NCBI GenBank assembly: GCA_042091035.1
Contig: JBELIG010000185.1
Location: forward strand, 1 to 6,533
Direction: 5' to 3'
Origin: AM-2324 sp042091035
GTDB taxonomy: Bacteria; Bacteroidota; Bacteroidia; Chitinophagales; Saprospiraceae
DNA: 6,533 bases
Positions 1 through 5,425 of the stretch are shown here, piece by piece (the stretch's first letter is position 1; each line of letters begins with the position of its first letter). The position numbers and the translations under genes were made by a program. Under the pieces are notes generated by a model. That model made no database searches. It saw only the letters and a list, made by a program, of their open reading frames with translations, and had not been told where the DNA came from.

Positions 1-5
1 AAAAA

Positions 6-785
6 ATGACGCTTCAAGCTCTTGCAGAACAAGTATGCCAAATCTCAATGAAAGCCGGCAAGGCCATTCTTGATGTTTATGATACTTTCGACCCAACTGG
101 TATCAAAAAAAAGGAAGACGATTCACCTCTTACTATAGCAGATCAAAAATCTAATGAAATTATTTGCTTCCACCTAAAGGGCCTCAACAAAAAGTACCCA
201 ATCATCTCTGAAGAAAACAAGCAGGTTGATTATGAAGAACGCAAAGAATGGAAACGCTGTTGGTTAGTTGACCCACTAGATGGAACCAAAGAATTTATCA
301 AAAGAAACGGTGATTTTACTGTAAATATCGCCTTGGTCGAAGATCAAAAAATCATACTAGGAGTAGTCTATATCCCCGTTACAAACAAATGTTACTTTGC
401 ATTTAAAGATGGTGGAGCACACGAATATATCTCTGCCGGCAACTACAAAAAACTTGAGGCAATGGCATTTAGCAAAACAGATGAAGGTCTAAAATTTGTT
501 TGCTCAAGATCGCACCTAAGCGAAGAAACCAAAACCTATGTTAATCAATTCAACAAACCAGAATTCGTTTCAAGAGGCTCATCACTTAAGTTTCTGATAA
601 TAGCAAACAATGAAGCACATATATATCCTAGACTTGGTCCAACAATGGAATGGGATACAGCTGCAGCTCATATTATCCTTGAAGAGGCTGGGGGCAAAGT
701 TTATCAACTAGACCAGAAAGAGTTACGATACAATAAAGAAAACCTCCTAAATCCGTACTTTATAGCAGAAGGTAATACGAACTAA
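6..785 (+). CDS. cysQ: 3'(2'),5'-bisphosphate nucleotidase CysQ
   Basis: This 259-residue protein belongs to the inositol monophosphatase-like, lithium-sensitive, metal-dependent phosphatase superfamily. CysQ hydrolyses 3'-phosphoadenosine 5'-phosphate (PAP), the by-product of sulfation and sulfate reduction, to AMP in the cytoplasm. The metal-binding signatures are all visible: an SEEN motif (residues 68-71), DPLDGTKEF (89-97) with the paired aspartates D89 and D92, and EWDTAAAH (215-222). GSSLKF (191-196) is typical of the CysQ branch rather than of inositol monophosphatases. The length is normal for the family and the protein looks complete. The ATG at position 6 gives the usual N-terminal helix; almost nothing upstream is available, so a longer form cannot be excluded. 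It is followed after 6 bases by a glycosyltransferase gene, so it is probably co-transcribed with envelope-polysaccharide genes. Whether its PAP comes from sulfate assimilation or from a sulfotransferase cannot be told from this window. Confidence 0.93.
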   Translation: MTLQALAEQVCQISMKAGKAILDVYDTFDPTGIKKKEDDSPLTIADQKSNEIICFHLKGLNKKYPIISEENKQVDYEERKEWKRCWLVDPLDGTKEFIKRNGDFTVNIALVEDQKIILGVVYIPVTNKCYFAFKDGGAHEYISAGNYKKLEAMAFSKTDEGLKFVCSRSHLSEETKTYVNQFNKPEFVSRGSSLKFLIIANNEAHIYPRLGPTMEWDTAAAHIILEEAGGKVYQLDQKELRYNKENLLNPYFIAEGNTN

Positions 786-791
786 TCTAGA

Positions 792-1556
792 ATGACAAAA
801 TTTTCAGCAGTAATAATAACCAAAAATGAAGCAGACAACATTGAAAGATGTATCCGTAGCCTTTTGCCCATTACTGATGAAGTGCTAATTGTAGACTCAG
901 GATCTACAGATAAGACCAAAGAGATAGCCCAGCAGCTAGGTGCACGTATTATCGAAACATCCTGGGAAGGATACGCAGCAACCAAAAACATTGGGAATGA
1001 AGCTGCTGCAAACAACTGGATCATATCAATAGATGCAGACGAAGTGCTCTCAGAAAAACTGCAGCATTCGATCCAAACGCTAGAGCCAAAAGCCAATACC
1101 GTGTACATTTTAAACCGAATGACTAACTACTGCGGTAAATGGATCAAGCACTCTGGGTGGTTTCCAGATAAAAAAATTAGAATCTTCAATAGAGCACAAA
1201 TATATTGGCAAGGTGATTATGTACATGAGACGCTTAATATCCCAGCAGCTTATGAGACATTAGAACTACCCGGCATACTAGAACACTTTTCATACAAAAG
1301 CCTTGATGATCATTGGCAACGATTAAATAAATACGCAGAGCTATCCGCCCAAGAACTGCATGCTAAGGGTAAAAAGGCTACATGGATAAAGCTTTGGCTT
1401 GCGCCATCCTTTAGATTCTTTAGAACCCTTATTCTTAAAAAAGGAATACTAGACGGCAAGGAAGGATGGATCATAAGTAGCAGAAATGCATACTTGGTGA
1501 GAAAAAAATACCGCCTACTTAATCAACTAAACAATACAAATAATGACCGCCCCTAA
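792..1556 (+). CDS. family 2 glycosyltransferase, WaaE/KdtX-like (LPS core type)
   Basis: This 254-residue cytoplasmic or membrane-peripheral GT-A glycosyltransferase begins with the GT2 nucleotide-sugar fold (SAVIITKNEADNIERC, residues 5-20). DSGSTD (35-40) and the metal-binding DAD/E motif (81-84) follow. The central GWFPDKKIRIFNR block (122-134), the VHE motif (144-146) and the hydrophobic, basic C-terminal segment (about 200-230) match the WaaE/KdtX subgroup. Members of that subgroup add a glucose or similar hexose to the inner core of lipopolysaccharide. Length is normal for this group and no residue of the obvious motifs is missing. It starts 6 bases after the cysQ stop, and its last 14 bases overlap the next glycosyltransferase, which suggests translational coupling and a shared pathway. 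The donor sugar and acceptor cannot be read from the sequence. I therefore give no gene symbol. Confidence 0.9.
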   Translation: MTKFSAVIITKNEADNIERCIRSLLPITDEVLIVDSGSTDKTKEIAQQLGARIIETSWEGYAATKNIGNEAAANNWIISIDADEVLSEKLQHSIQTLEPKANTVYILNRMTNYCGKWIKHSGWFPDKKIRIFNRAQIYWQGDYVHETLNIPAAYETLELPGILEHFSYKSLDDHWQRLNKYAELSAQELHAKGKKATWIKLWLAPSFRFFRTLILKKGILDGKEGWIISSRNAYLVRKKYRLLNQLNNTNNDRP

Positions 1557-2643
1557 GGTACTTCACATATCCACTGCTAAGACCTGGAGAGGCGGAGAAC
1601 AGCAGATCGCATATTTAATGCAAGAACTTAGGAATAAGCAGGTTGACCAATTTGCTTTTTGTATTCAGGGCGGTGCATTTCATGATTTCTGTGTTAAAAA
1701 TAAATTCAAAGCAACTCCCTTTAAAAAGAGATTCTCTATAAATCCTTTAGTTGCTGCAAAGCTCAAGAAAGTAGTAAAAGCTTTAAACATAAATATCATT
1801 CATTGCCATGATAGCCATGCGCACACCTTTGCATATATGGCGATCCGTTTATTTGGCTTAGACTGCCCTATCATTGTTTCCAGGCGAGTAGATTTTCCGA
1901 TCAATAGCAGTACGCTTTCTCATTGGAAATACAAACATCCCTCGATCAAAAAAATCCTTTGTGTTTCAGACCAAATCAAAGAAATCATAAAAAAGGATGT
2001 GCCTGATCATGGACATATTCATACCGTTTATTCTGGTGTTGATTTATCCAGATTCAAAAATTCAAAGACAGATATTCTTCGAACGGAATACAACATTCCA
2101 AGCTCAAGTCCCATTGTTGTCAATGTAGGGGCACTGGCGGATCATAAAGACCAAATCACCTTCGTACAGACAATTGATATTCTAAGACAGAGTATCCCAG
2201 ACCTACGGGCATTTATAATCGGCAAAGATCAAGGAGAGCAAGTACACATCGAAGAAGAGATCAAACGCTTAAAACTCAATGATTATATTGATTTAACTGG
2301 ATTTAGATCGGATGTTCCGCTAATACTCCCCCATGCAGATATCTTTCTGTTCACCTCTAAAACTGAAGGCCTAGGGACTTCCATATTGGATGCCTTTGCT
2401 TCTGGCCTTGCAGTAGTTGCCACCCCAGCAGGCGGTATCCCAGAATTAGTCATACATAAAAAAACAGGTCTCTTGGGTAAGATAAAAGATCCTTTCCTGT
2501 TGGCTGAATTGGCAATAGAAGTGATTCAGAACAATGCACTCAGACAAAAGCTAATCGAAGGAGCGAAAGCACATGTTTTGAAATTCTCTAAAGAAAATAC
2601 AGCTAAAAATACACTCGAACATTATCGAGAAATACTCGACTAA
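1543..2643 (+). CDS. family 4 glycosyltransferase (GT-B fold)
   Basis: This 366-residue retaining glycosyltransferase has the two-domain GT-B architecture. The N-terminal domain opens with KVLHIS and a WRGGEQQ loop (residues 15-21), the glycine-rich acceptor-side loop common in this family. HCHDSHAH follows at 87-94. The C-terminal glycosyltransferase group 1 domain runs from about 185 to 345, with VVNVGALADHKDQ (192-204), the donor-binding stretch TEGLGTSILDAFASG (274-288) and TPAGGIPELV (294-303). The usual E-x7-E nucleotide-sugar signature reads E275-x7-D283 here, a conservative change. The ATG at 1543 lies inside the end of the preceding gene; it gives a natural N-terminus (MTAPKVLHIS) and no better start is apparent. 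No transmembrane segment or signal peptide is evident, so it probably acts on a lipid-linked acceptor at the inner face of the cytoplasmic membrane, together with the GT2 enzyme. Donor and acceptor are unknown. Its stop codon overlaps that of the convergent uvrC. Confidence 0.9.
   Translation: MTAPKVLHISTAKTWRGGEQQIAYLMQELRNKQVDQFAFCIQGGAFHDFCVKNKFKATPFKKRFSINPLVAAKLKKVVKALNINIIHCHDSHAHTFAYMAIRLFGLDCPIIVSRRVDFPINSSTLSHWKYKHPSIKKILCVSDQIKEIIKKDVPDHGHIHTVYSGVDLSRFKNSKTDILRTEYNIPSSSPIVVNVGALADHKDQITFVQTIDILRQSIPDLRAFIIGKDQGEQVHIEEEIKRLKLNDYIDLTGFRSDVPLILPHADIFLFTSKTEGLGTSILDAFASGLAVVATPAGGIPELVIHKKTGLLGKIKDPFLLAELAIEVIQNNALRQKLIEGAKAHVLKFSKENTAKNTLEHYREILD
2640..2643. other. tail-to-tail overlap of two stop codons
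   Basis: The TAA of the family 4 glycosyltransferase (2641-2643, plus strand) and the TAG of uvrC (complement of 2640-2642) share bases; together they occupy the four bases CTAA. There is therefore no intergenic terminator. Any transcription stop for either gene must lie inside the coding region of the other, or the transcripts overlap as antisense pairs. I saw no obvious GC-rich hairpin with a T tract immediately around the junction. Confidence 0.9.
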
Positions 2644-4448
2644 TCCTGTTGAGCTTTAAAATATGCTTTAACTTTTTTGGCAATGGATGGTCCAACGACC
2701 TCTGTAAGCTCACTAACAAGCGCTACTTTAACCTGCTTGACAGACCCAAAGTGATTCAGTAACTTATCTGCAGTGTTTGTACCTACACCTGCAATGTTTG
2801 TAAGTTCAGTTTGCGTAAGACCCTTAGAGCGTTTATCCCTATGAAAAGTGATGGCAAATCGGTGGGCTTCATTACGAGCATGCTGAATCAACTTCAAAGA
2901 TTCGGATTTCTTATTGATATAAAGTGGAATGGAATCTCCCGGGAAGAAAATCTCTTCCAAACGCTTAGCGATACCTATAACCGTCATCTGACCAACTAAG
3001 CCCAACTTTTCAACCGCTTTCATTGAAGAACTCAACTGCCCTTTACCGCCATCAATAATTACTAGTTGTGGCAATGTTTCACCCTCATCCCTCAATCGTT
3101 TGTAACGTCGAAAAACTACTTCCTCCATTGAAGCATAATCATCTGGACCTTCAACTGTTTTAATGTTAAAATGTCGATAATCTTTCTTAGATGGTTTAGC
3201 ATTTTTGAATACGACACAGGATGATACAGGGTATGAACCTTGAAAATTGGAATTATCAAAGCATTCAATATGCAATGGAATTGCATCCATCTGAAGATCA
3301 TTCTTTAAAGTAGTCAATATGCGTTCGGTATGAGTCAGTTTCTTGACCCTATTAGCCTGCTCTTTTTGCAACTTAAGAATGAAATACTTTACATTTTTCT
3401 CGGAAAGCTCTACAAGCTTCCTCTTATCCCCAATCTTCGGAACAATTACTTTAACATCTTCCTCAGGTAATAAAATAGAAAATGGGACTAAAATTTCCTT
3501 AGACAAGGAATTGAATTTATTCCTAATCTCTGGCACAGCAAAAGTAAGGATGTCCTCATCTGTTTCGTCTAACTGCCTAATAACTTCTTGAGTGTAAGTA
3601 TTAATTATTGCCCCGTTGACAATCTTGATATAATTGACAAAGGCCGTACCCTCAATACTTGCTACAGAAAATACATCTACATCTTGTATCGTCTGACTGA
3701 CAACCATAGATTTACCTTGATAATCTTCAAAGGCCACAAGTTTTTCTTTAATAGACTGTGCCTTCTCAAATTCAAGCTGCTCTGCATGCAATCTCATTTG
3801 ATCAACGAAGTGCCGCTTTACATGTGCAAAATTACCTTTGAGAATATTCTTGATCTGATCAATCTTATCATTATACGGCTCTTCTTCTTCCAAACCCGTA
3901 CATGGCCCAAGGCAATTTTTAATATGATACTCTAGGCAGAGCTTATACTTTCCGGCATTTATATATTCTTCTCCCAAATTATAGGTACAAGTCCGGAGGG
4001 GAAATAGATGCTTTATCAGATCTAAGAGAACCTTTATTCTCGACTTTGAGGTATATGGCCCAAAGTAAAAAGAACCATCTCGAATGACTTTTCTAGTAAT
4101 AAAAACCCTTGGAAAACGCTCTTTCTTAATGCATATATAAGAGTAACTCTTACCGTCTTTAAGCATTACATTATACCTTGGCTGTAACTTTTTTATTAGG
4201 GTATTTTCCAATAAAAGCGCATCTGTCTCTGTCTCAACAATAACAAACTCAAGCCTTTTTGCCTGCTTTACCATTATCCTGGTCTTGTTGCTCTGATGTT
4301 TTTTGTCGCCAAAATAGGAGGAGATCCTATTTTTAAGATTCTTGGCTTTGCCCACGTATATAATTACATCGTTATTATCAATGTACTTATAGACCCCAGG
4401 GTCCTTTGGCAAATCAGGTAATAAAACTTTGTAATCGTCTATTGTCAT
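2640..4448 (-). CDS. uvrC: excinuclease ABC subunit C (UvrC)
   Basis: UvrC is the nuclease of UvrABC nucleotide excision repair and makes the 3' and 5' incisions around bulky DNA lesions. The 602-residue protein is full length. An N-terminal GIY-YIG nuclease domain (about 14-93) has GVY at 18-20, YVG at 31-33, R41 and the likely catalytic E81. Four cysteines (C154, C171, C179, C183) match the iron-sulfur cluster cysteines reported for UvrC. A UVR domain (about 207-242) for UvrB contact follows. The RNase H-like 5' endonuclease domain shows ECFDNSN with D398, GPDDY at 434-438 and IIDGGKGQL with D466. The C-terminus carries paired helix-hairpin-helix motifs (about 545-597). I chose the ATG at 4446-4448 because MTIDDYKVLLPDLPKDPGVY fits the family N-terminus. 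An in-frame ATG 18 bases upstream (4464-4466) would add only six non-conserved residues. The gene is monocistronic here, convergent with the glycosyltransferase and divergent from the small gene at 4647. Confidence 0.97.
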   Translation of the reverse strand: MTIDDYKVLLPDLPKDPGVYKYIDNNDVIIYVGKAKNLKNRISSYFGDKKHQSNKTRIMVKQAKRLEFVIVETETDALLLENTLIKKLQPRYNVMLKDGKSYSYICIKKERFPRVFITRKVIRDGSFYFGPYTSKSRIKVLLDLIKHLFPLRTCTYNLGEEYINAGKYKLCLEYHIKNCLGPCTGLEEEEPYNDKIDQIKNILKGNFAHVKRHFVDQMRLHAEQLEFEKAQSIKEKLVAFEDYQGKSMVVSQTIQDVDVFSVASIEGTAFVNYIKIVNGAIINTYTQEVIRQLDETDEDILTFAVPEIRNKFNSLSKEILVPFSILLPEEDVKVIVPKIGDKRKLVELSEKNVKYFILKLQKEQANRVKKLTHTERILTTLKNDLQMDAIPLHIECFDNSNFQGSYPVSSCVVFKNAKPSKKDYRHFNIKTVEGPDDYASMEEVVFRRYKRLRDEGETLPQLVIIDGGKGQLSSSMKAVEKLGLVGQMTVIGIAKRLEEIFFPGDSIPLYINKKSESLKLIQHARNEAHRFAITFHRDKRSKGLTQTELTNIAGVGTNTADKLLNHFGSVKQVKVALVSELTEVVGPSIAKKVKAYFKAQQD

Positions 4449-4599
4449 AATACACAAAAAATACAATGTAAGTAATTGTCTTTCACTGAACGAATAACCT
4501 AACAGATAGATATTACTTTTGTTGAAGATAAATTATAAACTCAATACCTCAATTGTAACTCCTTAAAAAATCAAATTTTTTCCATTAGCCGAGTACGAA

Positions 4600-4627
4600 T
4601 TGCTGTAGACAGCGGAAAATTAATTTG
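4600..4627 (+). promoter_or_regulatory. candidate Bacteroidota-type promoter with palindrome in its spacer
   Basis: TTG at 4600-4602 is followed after 17 bases by TTAATTTG at 4620-4627. That matches seven of eight positions of the Bacteroidota -7 consensus TAnnTTTG, with a plausible -33 spacing. The ATG of the small gene lies at 4647, leaving a short leader. Between the two boxes is an interrupted palindrome, GCTGT-AG-ACAGC (4602-4613), placed where a repressor could block RNA polymerase. The match is by eye and such boxes occur by chance in AT-rich DNA. Confidence 0.4.
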
Positions 4628-4642
4628 AACAACTTAAACAAA
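4615..4642 (-). promoter_or_regulatory. weak candidate promoter for uvrC
   Basis: Read on the minus strand, TTTG (4642-4639) is followed after 16 bases by TAATTTTC (4622-4615), one mismatch from TAnnTTTG. It would give uvrC a leader of roughly 160 bases and would overlap the plus-strand -7 box at 4620-4627, so the two divergent promoters would share DNA. No better-matching pair is visible nearer the uvrC start. This is a weak call based on pattern alone. Confidence 0.18.
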
Positions 4643-4646
4643 CACT

Positions 4647-4901
4647 ATGTCAGGATTTCTATTCGTAAAACAATTATCGAAGATCAAGTCTGAATCTAAA
4701 TATAATAATCTTTTTCTTCCAGAGCCTTTCTCAAATGTAAGATCTAAGTTTATTAGTGCATCCATGAACAAAGAGATCAAAAACACAACGATCCTTTATC
4801 TGGATGACAAGAATTTTCAAAAAGGCAATATGGTCGTTCTTGACCCCAAAACAGGTCTACCTATATGGGAAATGCCATTTAACTTGGACGAGATAAACTA
4901 A
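4647..4901 (+). CDS. small hypothetical protein, 84 residues
   Basis: I do not recognise this protein. It is 84 residues, mostly polar and rich in Lys, Asn and Ser. It has no signal peptide, no transmembrane segment and no cysteine. The N-terminal third (MSGFLFVKQLSKIKSE) could form a basic amphipathic helix. The C-terminal third contains ILYLDDKNFQKGNMVVLD (49-66) then PKTGLPIWEMPF (67-78), a hydrophobic strand-turn-strand pattern ending in an acidic tail. It is supported as a gene by its clean ATG, a promoter-like element 20 bases upstream, and its position filling the space between uvrC and the marR gene on the same strand as marR. It ends 63 bases before the marR start, so read-through into marR-hmgA is possible. 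It could also be a lineage-restricted protein unrelated to its neighbours, or a chance open frame. Confidence 0.55.
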   Translation: MSGFLFVKQLSKIKSESKYNNLFLPEPFSNVRSKFISASMNKEIKNTTILYLDDKNFQKGNMVVLDPKTGLPIWEMPFNLDEIN

Positions 4902-4913
4902 ACTTTACTTTTC
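4884..4913 (+). promoter_or_regulatory. candidate promoter for marR-hmgA
   Basis: TTG at 4884-4886 lies within the last codons of the small gene. After 19 bases comes TACTTTTC (4906-4913), seven of eight matches to TAnnTTTG. A start about 5 to 8 bases downstream would give a leader of around 45 bases containing the inverted repeat at 4942-4967. The arrangement of promoter, palindrome and regulator gene fits autoregulation, but the promoter match is by eye only. Confidence 0.33.
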
Positions 4914-4941
4914 ATACAAATAATTAGTAAAACAATCATTA

Positions 4942-4967
4942 CATTAGCAACAAATAGTTTGCTAATG
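4942..4967. promoter_or_regulatory. inverted repeat, likely operator overlapping the marR start
   Basis: CATTAGCAA (4942-4950) and TTGCTAATG (4959-4967) are perfect 9-base inverted arms separated by 8 bases. The last three bases of the right arm are the ATG of the MarR-family gene. MarR proteins bind as dimers to palindromes near their own promoters, so this is the natural candidate operator. In RNA the same sequence could form a 9-base-pair stem with an 8-base loop that pairs the start codon. I saw no second copy of the full repeat in the window, including in front of hmgA. Confidence 0.6.
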
Positions 4968-5414
4968 AACACAGATGTTTTGCTTGATGTTGAGCATATG
5001 ACTGGATTCCTAATTGAGCGTAGTTCAAAAAGGATGAAACAAGTATGCCAACAAATTCTAAAAGAGAAGGGATTCAACATTACAGTTGATCAATGGGTCG
5101 TATTGCAAGAACTCAACAAGAATGATGGGCAGGGTCAAATTGCCTTGGCAAACAGTACATTTAAGGATGCTCCTACTATTACTCGAATCATAGACCTACT
5201 ATGTCAAAAGGGATATGTAGAGCGGATTAACAATCCGGATGATAGGAGAAGATTCAAAATATGTCTAACACAATCGGGAGATAATCTCGTTTCTGATGTT
5301 GGTCCACATATTCTTGAATTTAGGAAAAAAGCATATGCCGGATTAAACCAAGCACAGCTGGCCAATCTGAAGCAGTCCTTAAATCATATTTTTGACAATC
5401 TAAACGCCATATAA
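4965..5414 (+). CDS. MarR-family transcriptional regulator
   Basis: This 149-residue protein has the size and layout of MarR-type winged-helix dimeric repressors. An N-terminal helix (about 8-35) is followed by FNITVDQWVVLQELNKNDGQGQ (37-58) in the place of the first helices of the DNA-binding domain. The recognition-helix region DAPTITRIIDLLCQKGYVERI spans 68-88. The wing, NNPDDRRRFKICLT (89-102), holds the characteristic DDRR. C-terminal helices (about 112-148) would form the dimer interface. I chose the ATG at 4965; a TTG at 4959 would add two residues, and an ATG at 4998 would place the inverted repeat wholly upstream but remove part of the first helix. hmgA starts 11 bases after the stop, so the two genes probably form an operon. 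I infer that it controls homogentisate catabolism, with an aromatic intermediate as possible ligand, and regulates itself through the repeat at 4942-4967. Two cysteines (C28, C80) could allow redox sensing, but nothing proves it. Confidence 0.92.
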   Translation: MNTDVLLDVEHMTGFLIERSSKRMKQVCQQILKEKGFNITVDQWVVLQELNKNDGQGQIALANSTFKDAPTITRIIDLLCQKGYVERINNPDDRRRFKICLTQSGDNLVSDVGPHILEFRKKAYAGLNQAQLANLKQSLNHIFDNLNAI

Positions 5415-5425
5415 ATCACAGGCCT

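Noticed and set aside
782..1108. Minus-strand open frame of 108 codons inside the GT2 gene
   Set aside because: It lies entirely opposite a well-supported glycosyltransferase, has no recognisable domain and has unconvincing composition.
3588..3935. Plus-strand open frame of 115 codons opposite uvrC, and a neighbouring one at 3343-3591
   Set aside because: Both are antisense to conserved uvrC coding sequence, are rich in residues expected from the reverse complement of Lys/Glu-rich coding DNA, and have no recognisable motif.
4449..4466. N-terminal extension of uvrC by six residues from an ATG at 4466
   Set aside because: The extra residues (MYFLCI) are not family-like, whereas the ATG at 4448 gives the usual UvrC N-terminus.
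4514..4521. Perfect TAnnTTTG match (TACTTTTG) on the plus strand
   Set aside because: There is no TTG at the usual distance upstream, and it lies about 125 bases from the next start codon. The paired boxes at 4600-4627 fit better.
4565..4581. A/T hairpin AAAAAAT-CAA-ATTTTTT upstream of the small gene
   Set aside because: The stem is purely A:T with a 3-base loop and lies in a divergent promoter region where no transcript needs terminating. It is more likely just AT-rich promoter DNA.
28..5051. A 14-base exact match, AACAAGTATGCCAA, at 28-41 (cysQ) and 5038-5051 (marR)
   Set aside because: In both genes it is read in the same frame and encodes QVCQ within an amphipathic helix. There are no extended flanks, so coincidence is the simplest explanation.
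4449..5425. Possible mobile or defence element around the small unknown gene
   Set aside because: There is no transposase, integrase, terminal repeats, target duplication or nuclease-type partner. The flanking genes are ordinary chromosomal genes.
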